DNA of 64,000 nt from Coprinellus micaceus. Lineage: Eukaryota > Basidiomycota > Agaricomycetes > Agaricales > Psathyrellaceae. Below, piece after piece: positions 54,217 to 64,000 of this stretch; the first letter of the stretch is position 1, and each line of letters begins with the position of its first letter. Below the pieces are notes generated by a model. That model did no database searches. It had not been told where the DNA came from and saw only the letters and a program-made list of their open reading frames with translations. Location: positions 2,232,001 through 2,296,000 of the forward strand of contig OX596339.1 of the NCBI GenBank assembly GCA_951394405.1, given 5' to 3'. The position numbers were made by a program, and so were the translations under genes.

Positions 54217-55598
54217 ATGTTCAACAAGCAACTTCTCGCTGCTTTCGCCATTGCAAGCATGCTCGCCTCTGCAGAGCCGTACGTACACCTTGTCTCATCT
54301 ACCCCATCGTTCAACAACTAACTGCATACGGCATTATAGCATTGAGCGCCGTGACCATTCTACCATCGGGCGTCGTGCTGCGTCGAACACCTTCCCGACC
54401 CCTCCCAAGACTATCAGCCTCAAGGAGCCGATGCGGATTAAGGCAGGCCAGTCTTTCGCCCCCGAGCAGGCCTACACCCGATACGACCGCGGGTCGGGCG
54501 CATGTGGTGGCCAGACGGAAGGTGGTGACGCGGACGCCGTCTTCCTCCTGGAAGAGGGCGCCACCATCAGCAGGGTCGTCATCGGGGCGAACCAGTCCGA
54601 GGGAATCCACTGCTTGGGTCAGCCCCCTATTCAATCTGCACGCCCATAGAGCACATAACTCACTGCGTTCAATCATCGTAGGGTCTTGCACGATCGACCA
54701 TGTCTACTTCGAGGATGTTTGCGAGGACGCAATTACGATCAAGCAGTCATCTGGTACTTCTCGCATCAACTATGGTGGTGTAAGTGGGCTCTCTTTCATT
54801 CTTCTCCTACGAAATGCTCACATATAACGTTATCTTTCAAAATATAGGCAAAGGTGATCATTCTTTCAACTCGGACGCTCCTTGATGGCAAAACTGACAT
54901 AAGGGCAATATCAGGGCGCATCTGACAAGGTAGTTCAGCACAATGGAGGTACGTTCCTGCCGTACGATTCATTGAAGAAGGACCTCCTACTTATCGCATA
55001 TTTCTTACAGGCGGAACTGTTGTCATCAACAGCGTGAGCTTTGCGAATCTTAGTGCGACCGCCTTCGATCTCATACCTTTTCCTTGCACCCAGTTCTATG
55101 TTGAGAATTTCGGAAAGCTCTATCGAAGCGTGAGTGCCTCGTCAATTTAAAGGGGGACTGTGTTCTTACCTGACCCATTTAGTGCGGCAACTGCAAGACT
55201 CAGGTCACCAGGCACGTCGAGATTAATGATGTCTGGGCCGTCAAGGGCTCGACTTTGGTTGGCATCAATACGTAGGTGCACCCTCCATTTATTATGCATA
55301 CCTCGGGGCTGACGAAGCTACTTTCAGCAACTACGGAGAGTAAGAACGCCTTGTTCATCCCCGTCGCATGTTTCCTGATGATCATCTCCCAGCACTGCCA
55401 AGATTCGCAGGACCCAGGTTTCCAACGTGAAGAGTATCTGTGACAAATTTACAGGTAACAACTCCGGCAAGGAGCCCACGAAGAACGGAAGCGGGCCTGA
55501 CAGCACCGTGAGTCACTGAAATTTCCCGCTCCTCGTACGCACCCCTTACTCTCATTTTGAAGTCGTGTCTCTATACCACCGCCGATATTCTTTCTTAA
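54217..55598 (+). CDS. Pectate lyase, polysaccharide lyase family 3
   Basis: Secreted enzyme that cleaves de-esterified pectin by beta-elimination, Ca2+-dependent, small beta-helix. Signal peptide MFNKQLLAAFAIASMLASAE, then a propeptide-like stretch (IERRDHSTIGRRAAS; a Lys/Arg pair could be Kex2-cut). The catalytic domain follows: TPPKTISLKEPMRIKAGQSF, GGDADAVFLLEEGATISRVV, IGANQSEGIHCLGSCTIDHV, YFEDVCEDAITIK, then GGAKGASDKVVQHNGGGTVV, INSVSFANLSATAFDLIPF, EINDVWAVKGSTLVGINTNY and GDTAKIRRTQVSNVKSICDK. It is cut into about nine exons, including exons of 6 and 12 nt. The final exon is SCLYTTADILS. Residues typical of PL3 are present. A saprotrophic or plant-associated role is plausible, not shown. 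Confidence 0.92.
54848..54853 (+). other. 6-nt micro-exon of the pectate lyase
   Basis: GCAAAG, encoding Ala-Lys, lies between an AG acceptor (54846-54847) and a GTGATC donor (54854). It is required to give the PL3 consensus GGAKGASDKVVQHNG, so a skipped exon would break the domain. Confidence 0.82.
55328..55339 (+). other. 12-nt micro-exon of the pectate lyase
   Basis: CAACTACGGAGA completes TNYGDTAK across flanking introns (acceptor CAG at 55325-55327, donor GTAAGA at 55340). Confidence 0.82.
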
Positions 55599-55996
55599 AT
55601 CGGATACCACGAGCCAGGCAGAGGTTTAATACCTAAGGCACCCTGTATTTGTACCGACCAATGCTACTAGTGTCTTATGTCTCCTATCCTCCCCTCTTGC
55701 ACCGTAACATTGGGCGCTTTTCCGGGGCTCTGACCTCATTCGCAGACTTTCGGCGCCTATCTACTGCGACATCTGGTATGGATTCCGACCTAGAGGTTGA
55801 GTCCCCCAATAGGACGGAGCTCACATTTGCCTTCGATTACTCATTGCCCAGCTCTCATATTCGCAGCCAGCACATACTACTTAAGCGCCCGACGTTCAAG
55901 TCCGACCGGCTATCATTTGGTCCCTATAGCCGGTGCACCGGAACCTTTGCCATAGGACGCCCCTGCCAATGTTGATCTCAGACTCTCACCGCGACC
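55599..55996. other. Spacer, no features seen
   Basis: About 400 bp with the pectate lyase 3' region and the YhhN-type gene promoter. An open frame across 55649-55975 has no support. Confidence 0.5.
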
Positions 55997-56857
55997 ATGT
56001 CGTTGACGCTGCCCGACCCTTTGTACCTCCAGTCCCTCATTCTATCCCTCTCACTCCTCATCTTTTCCGAGTACAGGGCCATCTATTTCGGAAGCGCCTT
56101 TTTCAAGACCGGGGCTTCCCTGTCCTTTTTCCTCGGAGGGTGGACCAAAGCGTCTCCAGCACTGCGTGGGCTCTCACCCTTGGGCTGGAAAGCGGCGTTC
56201 TCCAGTGACGACGGCCATCGATATGCCCTGTTTATTATCATGGGCCTCGGCTTCAGCGTTCTAGGAGACGTCCTCCTAATCCCTTCCAAACAAGAGTACC
56301 TCGCCTTCCAAGCCGACGGTACGAAGCCCAATAAAGCAAAGAACCGCGAAGGAGACAGTCTCGCATTCAAAGCCGGGACCTTCTTCTTTGCCCTTGCACA
56401 CACCTCGTACATTGTTGCCTTCGCTTGCAGCCCGAAACGCGTGGCGTTCGACTGGCTACGCTTCGCTGCTTCAGCCGGAGCGGGGCTACTCATCAGCCAC
56501 TGGTTGGGGGTCTTTGGCACCAACAACAGGACAGGGCGCTCAAAACTCGCAATCCACAGCGATATGGAGCCTTTGGTCAGTGCATATGTATTCATCATCT
56601 CAACCATGGTGGGTGTGGCGTCGGCGACAGATGCGGGGATTCAGGTCACTGTTGGCGCGTGGATGTTCACGATCAGTGATATGTTCGTCGTGGTCGATAC
56701 CTTTGGGAATAGCAAGCCTGCTGTGGGGAGGGGGGATGGCTCGAGGCCGCGGTGGAAATTTAGGTCTGTGGGGTGGGCCTTCTACTTCTTCGCCAACTTC
56801 ATCTTGGCTGGTTCGGTTGAATCGGCTGCGGCACTCCGCAGCTCGAATTCGTATTAA
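55997..56857 (+). CDS. YhhN/TMEM86-family membrane protein
   Basis: Eight-helix membrane protein of the YhhN/TMEM86 family; animal TMEM86B is a lysoplasmalogenase. A 286-residue frame without introns. Helices include LYLQSLILSLSLLIFSEYRA, ALFIIMGLGFSVLGDVLL (with the family's GD motif), GTFFFALAHTSYIVAFAC, SAYVFIISTMVGVASA and VTVGAWMFTISDMFVVVD with the second conserved acidic residue, and SVGWAFYFFANFILAGS. Substrates in fungi, which mostly lack plasmalogens, are unclear. It converges on the DapA-family gene, 58 bp apart. Confidence 0.88.
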   Translation: MSLTLPDPLYLQSLILSLSLLIFSEYRAIYFGSAFFKTGASLSFFLGGWTKASPALRGLSPLGWKAAFSSDDGHRYALFIIMGLGFSVLGDVLLIPSKQEYLAFQADGTKPNKAKNREGDSLAFKAGTFFFALAHTSYIVAFACSPKRVAFDWLRFAASAGAGLLISHWLGVFGTNNRTGRSKLAIHSDMEPLVSAYVFIISTMVGVASATDAGIQVTVGAWMFTISDMFVVVDTFGNSKPAVGRGDGSRPRWKFRSVGWAFYFFANFILAGSVESAAALRSSNSY

Positions 56858-56915
56858 TCGAAAGGGTATCTGATGATGCTGCGCGACTTTGTATACAAGA
56901 CTCAAATTTCTGCCA

Positions 56916-58016
56916 TCAAGAAACCTCTAGGTTGATCAGCTCAAGGAGAGTTTGGTAGTGCGTATTGCCTTCCTGAAGCTTGCTTTCGCCCACTACCCTC
57001 AGGGGTGAACGGACGTACAGTTGCCCGTATCCAAACTTCTGCGCAACGATACCCTTGATACCCCCGATGCCACCAATTTTGGAGACTGCCCAATCGGCAT
57101 GGCCAAGGAGAGCCTGCGCCTCCATGGCTTTCTCTCTCTCTCCTCCCATCCAGGCGTTATACAAGTCGACGTGAGCTTTGGGTGCGATGTTCACCGTGGC
57201 AGCGATGACACCTGCGCTCCCTGCGTTGAGCGAGTGGATGAAGGTGTCGCTCCGTCCAGTGAAGATGGCGAACTCCTTGGGGGTGAGTCGCGACGTAAGG
57301 CGATGGAGCTTGCCGATATTTCCACAGGAAAGTTTCGTCCCGACAATGTTAGGGTGGGATGAAAGCTCGAAGACCGTGTCCGAGTCGAGGTCAAGACCTC
57401 CAGTGACGCCAGGAAAGTTGTATATCATCGTCGGGATGGGGGATGCGTCCGCTACCTGGGACAGGAACACTGTTGAGTATCTAAAATTGCAATATTTCGG
57501 GAGTCCTCACCTCTCGATGGAATCTTATGATGTTGTCTATTGTCATAGCCTTCGGCCAAGTCGAGGGCGTCAGGACGAGGGCAAAGGCGGCTCCCGCCTC
57601 CTTCGCGTCCTCGTTGAATAGCTTGGTCTCTCGAAGGGATTGGGCGCCTGTGCCTGCGATGACGAGGGTGTTCTGGAATCCATTCTCGTCGAGGGTCTGA
57701 CGAGTGAGAGCGATCGCGGCCTTCCTCTCTTCACGAGTCCTGGTAGTCACGTCTCACTCAGCGACCGCACCCGTTGAGCTCATCCTACGCACAAGTGTTG
57801 AGCCTCGCCGTTGGACCCTTGAACCAAGATGCCTGTTACCCCTCCCTAAATGCAGGCCATCGTTCAGTTCGGCATGCGTATTTACAATCGTGGATAAGCG
57901 ATCACCTTGGCCAACCTCAATACGTGTGCCTTGATAGCAGGTACGTCGAAGTCTTCATTCACGTCGAGGAAAAGGACGGCGGGGACGTAAACTCCTGGGG
58001 GTGAGGGGGTCGACAT
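56916..58016 (-). CDS. DapA/NAL-family class I aldolase
   Basis: Dihydrodipicolinate synthase/N-acetylneuraminate lyase superfamily. Four exons from ATG 58016: MSTPSPPGVYVPAVLFLDVN, EDFDVPAIKAHVLRLA, then GGVTGILVQGSNGEAQHL, and EERKAAIALTRQTLDENGFQ with NTLVIAGTGAQSLRETKLFN. The Tyr in MIYNFPGVTGGLDLD and the Schiff-base Lys in IVGTKLSCGNIGKLHRL are present, with the GSN turn of the substrate site. FTGRSDTFIHSLNAGSAGVI is the end of the barrel. Lysine in fungi is made by the aminoadipate route, so true DHDPS activity is unlikely. Sugar-acid or 4-hydroxy-2-oxoglutarate aldolase roles are more plausible. Confidence 0.9.
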
Positions 58017-58695
58017 GGGGGATAGAGACTAAGTGTTGAACACATTCAGGAAGGCGCTAGATAAAGAAGAACCTGAGTGATATCCTATATCGATGGCACC
58101 ACTTCATGATCTCCTACCGCGCGGTTGAGTTCCGACGCGGTGCGTCACTACAGATAGGGGTTAAAATGCATTCTTTGGTGGGATCTACGCGAGATCTGCA
58201 GCGCGCGTTAACCTCCGGTTTAGCAGGGGAGCGAGAAAAGCTTTGAGAAAACGCGGGACACAGAGCCCGAATATTTGCGGCCCCGACAAACACCATTATG
58301 ATGTCAACGTGGGCGCCTAATTGGACTTGAGGCGTGGAAGGAAGTGTCTGGTCTGGTTTTCCCGGTGATGTTTGCCTTACCCACTTAGTCTTGTGGAAGT
58401 GCCAAAGTCCCTCACCCTTCCGGAGCCTCACTCATCAGTTATCATGGTCACACCGAGGGACAAGGGCGCCCCTGCTGAGCTGCTGGACATAAACCGAGGC
58501 GTGCATCGATGTCTCGCAGTCGATCGAGTCGGAAGACGAGGCGGCATCTGCCCCGCAAACGTGCCCCACAATGGTCGAGATCCTTGTATAGTGGGGCACG
58601 GTTTGATTGAAATCGGTGATGTTGTCTCTCGTGCCAATTCCTATCCCTTAGCGAAATACATTCCTCGATGTTGCGGTATCAAGCACACGTCCTTC
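58017..58695. other. Spacer, no features seen
   Basis: About 680 bp between the aldolase and macro-domain genes. Long open frames on both strands (58114-58431, 58372-58803) look like shadows of GC-rich DNA. Confidence 0.5.
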
Positions 58696-59708
58696 CTAAG
58701 TCTCCGCTGTTGTGGCAGCATCAGCAGTGGGATCATCACTCGACGATTCATCGACAACTGGAGGGAAATACAGGGGAAGCAGGTCCCTAGAATCGAAGTG
58801 TGAGGAATTATCGCGAATCAAAATGGGAGGCAAGCACTCACTCATAGATTCCTTTATCCCTCTGTGTCCAGATGGTGAAGATGATCCTCTCGAGCTTCGA
58901 CCCTTCCTTTGACTCTGCGAAGTCGCGTGCCACCTCAAGTGCAATATGCGTTGCGTCCTCAATCGGGTATCCGTAGATACCTGTGGAGACACAGGGAAAG
59001 GCAATACTCTTCAGCGAGTTCCCCAATGTCAGTTGCAAGCTGGTTTTGTAGCACGAAGCCAGCTGCTCCGCCTTGGTGTCGACATCGGACGAGCTGTTCA
59101 AGCTGTACACAGGCCCAACTGTGTGGATAACGTGTGCGCTATAAATACGGGCTCAGAGGGGGTGAAAAGGCTTGGAACCAAAGGGAGGGCGACGCACGCG
59201 GGCAGATCGTATCCTCGAGTGATCTTCGATTGACCAGTCAGGCAGCCGTTGAGTTCGCGACACTCTGAAAGAAGTTTAGGTCCAGCAGCGGCATGGATCG
59301 CACCATCGACTATATCGCTGATATTCGCAATTAGTTTCCCAGAACAAAGGCGGCGGTTACGACTGACCTCCCCCTCCACCCAGCAAGCTCTTGTTGGCAG
59401 CGTTCACGATGACATCGACTCTGAGCTTGGTGATGTCCCCTTGGCTGTTCGCCGAAATGCACCCCGTTCAGTCGCACTTTTCTTGGAGCCAGAAGATGGA
59501 TGCTCACTCACAAAAGCGAGATCCTCTCCAATAGTTCAGCTTTTGGTGCCTTCTTCACCCTCGCCTTCTTGGGCACCTGTAGTAACCCTTCTTTGTACAT
59601 CTGCGCAATCGTCTTGACGTTCTTGAGCCCAATCATGTTCCGTTCGTCCTCGGATTCAGAGCCGGATGAGGGAGAGGCGGAACGTTCACGGTCAGCGGGC
59701 GAGGACAT
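58696..59708 (-). CDS. Macro-domain protein (ADP-ribose hydrolase type)
   Basis: Macro domain that binds or removes ADP-ribose, similar to MacroD and Poa1-type proteins. The N-terminal 60 residues ([38 protein letters not shown]) are charged with a helix, and then ERISLL splices to [20 protein letters not shown] and [17 protein letters not shown], the MacroD-type adenine/diphosphate loop. [17 protein letters not shown] follows, then [37 protein letters not shown] and [17 protein letters not shown]. The last exon is [18 protein letters not shown] to the stop at 58696, the usual LPxYFP end. About six exons; the start at 59708 is preferred over the upstream ATG at 59765. About 245 residues. Confidence 0.9.
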
Positions 59709-60483
59709 GGTGGTGGTCGTCGTGTGGCAGCACAGTGATGATCTCAACCATGCGATGAACGCCATGATAGGGGCGTGGGACTCGATTGGCGCGTTTCCAG
59801 GAACTGTGGGCGCTTGGGGCTCTTGGTTGTGCTGCGATTATCATTTCTCGCCGCCACCTCACTGTTCGGTTGGTGTAGTGTCCCAAGATCAGAATTTGGC
59901 AGGGCTCCGAAGCGATTTTTCATTGTTTTTAGATTGCAAATGTATGGTAGGAGTAGCTGCGGGTTGTCAGTGTGGACCCACAAGGCGTATCGACTAGATG
60001 TACAGTACAAGGGCAGCTTCGTAAAGTGTACGACGGCAAAGGTGTAAAACGGACATGTGTTGGCGTTGCCATCGTCCAACGAACCAGCGGGCAGAACAAG
60101 AGGGATGAAGGTAATGTGTACAATGAAAAAACAAAGGATGGTCAGTTTGCCGGGGACCGTGAGCATAAGAAGAGAGTGACGACGAATAGTACAAGTGATG
60201 CCATATGCGAAAGAAAGGGAGTGGAAAGGGGGGCGGTGGAGTGGTAATGCAAAATCCAACAGGAGGGAAGTACATGAACAAATCAAGAAAGCATGCGAGA
60301 GGACAAATATATGCGAGGGTCGTCGAAGGGGAAAGCGTGGGCATTAAGAGTGATATCGTCGAGAGCATTACTAGTGGGCGAAGGTAAGTCGTTAGAAATA
60401 AGTTATGATGCATTCACTACAAAAAGGATGTCAGTAACGACCTAAGACGCGCCGAGAATATACTCACATAGGTGCCTTCAGAC
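59709..60483. other. Spacer, kinase 3' region and macro gene promoter
   Basis: About 775 bp. The plus strand is purine-rich (the minus-strand transcript would be pyrimidine-rich). The minus frame at 59994-60413 is hydrophobic-looking because of C/T-rich codons; I do not call it a gene. Confidence 0.5.
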
Positions 60484-62176
<1,693 letters not shown>

Positions 62177-62431
62177 CTCGGCGACGTTTGGGGGAAAGGA
62201 AGGGGTTGAGGCGAAGTGGGTATTGGTTTTGAGGTAGAAATACAAGGCTCGCCAAATTGAATTGATGCCGGCCATTCAGCCAGATCTGGCTCACCACGCG
62301 CCCACAAGACAATAAACTCGACCACCATCATCTCCCACAAAGTAACAAAAAGAAAGCCTCCTCTCCCGAATAGTGCCTAATTGGACTGGAGAATACGTCG
62401 GGCTTTTGAGCGCCAGTACAAGCGCTCAAGG

Positions 62432-64000
62432 ATGGACGCAGAGCAACGAGCTGGCCTCTTGGCACCGACGGAGGAACATATCGCCCAGGTCAAGGTATTC
62501 CCGCTCATTCCGGCGTTGAGGAAGGATGTTACGGTATGTTGAAGTTGTCTTTCAGGTCTGGAGCTGATGCATGAACCTTCATCCTGCTCAGAACACGATT
62601 GGTATGTGTGCGGGCATACATACCAGTCAACATATCGCGCTAACTACGACACATAGACAGCGCCCTGACTTGGGAGTGCGTAAACGCTCTCATTTCATGA
62701 ACGCGCCAGAAAGCTAATGCGCCCCGTTTATCGCAGCCAGCTGACAGCGGCAGATATCAATTTCGCCGTCGTACGCCCCCTCGTCAACAAGTATGCCCGA
62801 CTGCGGAACATGGCCGTCGTCTATGCATGTCTCGTCGTACGGCAGTACTTCCTTGCAGAATCCGAGTCTGAGCTTGCGTTCGCCGGGGTCATGCTGTCCA
62901 GGGCAGACCTATGCGAGCTCCTCGCGATAAAGTTGCTCAACAGATTCGCGACCCATTACATCCAGACCATTGCGGTGCTCACTACCAGCTGGAGCCCCCT
63001 GGCGGGTGCCCCGCAACAGGTCGTGGAGACGGTCAAGATGGCGATGAATGCGGACGATGACGACATTGACTCTGCGCATAGTGCGGTTGAGGTGGGCTTC
63101 GGTTCTTCGGATTCCATAACCCGTTTCTCGAAACACGATGCAAGTTGCATAACCACGGCACTTAGCCGTCGCACCCGCGTTTTAGCGGAGGTGGCTGGTT
63201 CTTTTTACCTCTTTTTGTGTGTGGTTTCTAGAGTTTGAGTATTCCACCCAAAGGTTTCTTGCAATGGCAGGGGCACATGAACGTCGGCTCCCGATTGTGA
63301 CCTCATATCTGGCATCCAAGCTTCATGCCCTGGCCCACCTTTTTCTCATTCTCAATTCAATTACGCCTTTTGTTTTCCTCCTCCTATATTCAATTCAAGG
63401 CCCTACCGTCCCGAACAACCCCACTAACAATTAGCCTATACATTTCCACAGATGGCAGTCCAAACCGAAGCTAAAGCCTTCCTCGCCGCACCACTCACCC
63501 AAAAGGTAGTCGCCGATATCTACTCAGGCCGCGTCGTCTTCTCAAGCGTGGCCAACCGCTCGCTCCTCGCCGACAATTACAAGGCACGCGCGATTGAGAT
63601 TTACGACGCTAAAAGAAAGCCATTCTTGGATCATTACAGGTTAAGGGTGCCAAAGTACGGCGTCTACCTGGAATTTATTAACTTTGCCCTATTGCTCCTT
63701 ACACTTGTGCTATCTCTGTCGAGTGCGTCTGACTTTTGGTGTGATGTGGAGTGCTGGGTAGCTGACGGGTCAACAGACCAAGACAAGTCACACGTAACTC
63801 CCTGGGAGGTCGCCTTCATCGTCTTCGCGTCTGCCTTTGCGCTTGAGGAATATACTCAGTCTACGGGAAATGGGTGGATCAGTATGTCGTCGGTGTCATC
63901 CTACAGTTAGCCCTCCTGCTAACGTTTGGTGTGAACAAAAGTCTACATTGCCAACATCTGGAACGCCTTCGACTTTGGCCTCATTGTCATATTCCTCGTA
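62432..64000 (+). CDS. YVC1: TRP-like cation channel, Yvc1 type (3' part outside window)
   Basis: Fungal vacuolar TRP channel homologue, a Ca2+ release channel in yeast. Exons: 62432-62533, 62592-62601 (10 nt), 62657-62675 (19 nt), 62737 onward. The start reads MDAEQRAGLLAPTEEHIAQV and VFPLIPALRKDVT, then NTIDSALTWDQLTAADINFA and VVRPLVNKYARL, matching the Yvc1 N-domain. A donor near 63092 could splice to ATG 63452 (MAVQTEAKAFLAAPLTQKVV), giving an unusually long intron of about 360 nt. Then come VFSSVANRSLLADNYKARAI, FLDHYRLRVPKYGVYLEFIN, FALLLLTLVLSLS and WEVAFIVFASAFALEEYTQS, then VYIANIWNAFDFGLIVIFLV, the S1-S3 area. The pore and tail are outside the window. Confidence 0.9.
62592..62601 (+). 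other. 10-nt micro-exon of the TRP channel gene
   Basis: AACACGATTG lies between CAG and GTATGT and is needed to read DVTNTIDSALTW in frame together with the 19-nt exon that follows. Confidence 0.82.

Noticed and set aside
59994..60413. 139-residue hydrophobic minus-strand frame
   Set aside because: Composition follows C/T-rich DNA after the kinase stop; probably 3' UTR.

Overview
The window is nuclear DNA of a filamentous basidiomycete, most likely a mushroom-forming agaricomycete. The support is direct. Genes are dense, on both strands, and cut by many short introns of roughly 50-65 nt with GTRNGT donors and YAG acceptors. The proteins are of fungal type (Sgd1, Env7, Mgm1, Maf1, Yvc1, Rad2), and two proteins resemble DUF6533, a membrane family typical of basidiomycetes. 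Coordinates span first to last visible coding base; exon limits are my own manual splicing.

Layout. 1-9.7 kb: 3'-truncated Env7/STK16-like kinase (-), intron-containing tRNA-Pro(CGG) (-), SGD1 (+), EFM4 (-), PAM18 (-) and a UPF1-like SF1 helicase (+). 9.9-13.4 kb: a second, tandem helicase paralogue whose 3' half lies in a strongly CpG-depleted tract. 13.3-26.8 kb: carnitine acyltransferase (-), RAD2/XPG nuclease (+), COX11 (-), a DNAJC8/spf31-like J protein (+), RMI1 (-) and a Serinc/TMS1 membrane protein (+). 27-33 kb: a DUF3632-like protein (-) and a convergent pair of DUF6533-like multi-pass proteins. 34-48 kb: CDC16/APC6 (-), an unknown protein (-), NOP15 (+), a DCG1-like racemase (-), MGM1 (-), an ankyrin protein (+), eIF1A (+) and a low-complexity protein (+). 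48.7-64 kb: SCP2 protein (+), an uncertain gene (-), MAF1 (+), an uncertain membrane-protein gene (+), PL3 pectate lyase (+), YhhN/TMEM86 protein (+), DapA-family aldolase (-), macro-domain protein (-), STK32/YANK-type kinase (-) and the 5' part of a YVC1-like TRP channel (+).

Most of the window is housekeeping: ribosome biogenesis and translation (SGD1, NOP15, EFM4, eIF1A, MAF1, tRNA), DNA repair (RAD2, RMI1), mitochondria (PAM18, COX11, MGM1), cell cycle (CDC16) and probably peroxisomal lipid/acetyl metabolism (carnitine acyltransferase ending SHL, SCP2 protein ending AKL). The accessory parts are the helicase pair, the DUF6533 pair, the pectate lyase and several lineage-restricted unknowns. 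I see no CRISPR array, rRNA gene, intact transposon or prokaryotic-style operon.

The strongest unusual signals are four. First, a CpG-poor tract at about 11.5-13.4 kb crosses a gene boundary and ends abruptly. Second, the tandem SF1 helicases share intron positions and have a putative degenerate exonuclease-like N-terminal region. Third, there are micro-exons (6, 10, 12 and 12 nt) in the pectate lyase, the TRP channel and eIF1A. Fourth, the divergent RMI1/Serinc promoter carries clustered CRE, E-box and MCB motifs.
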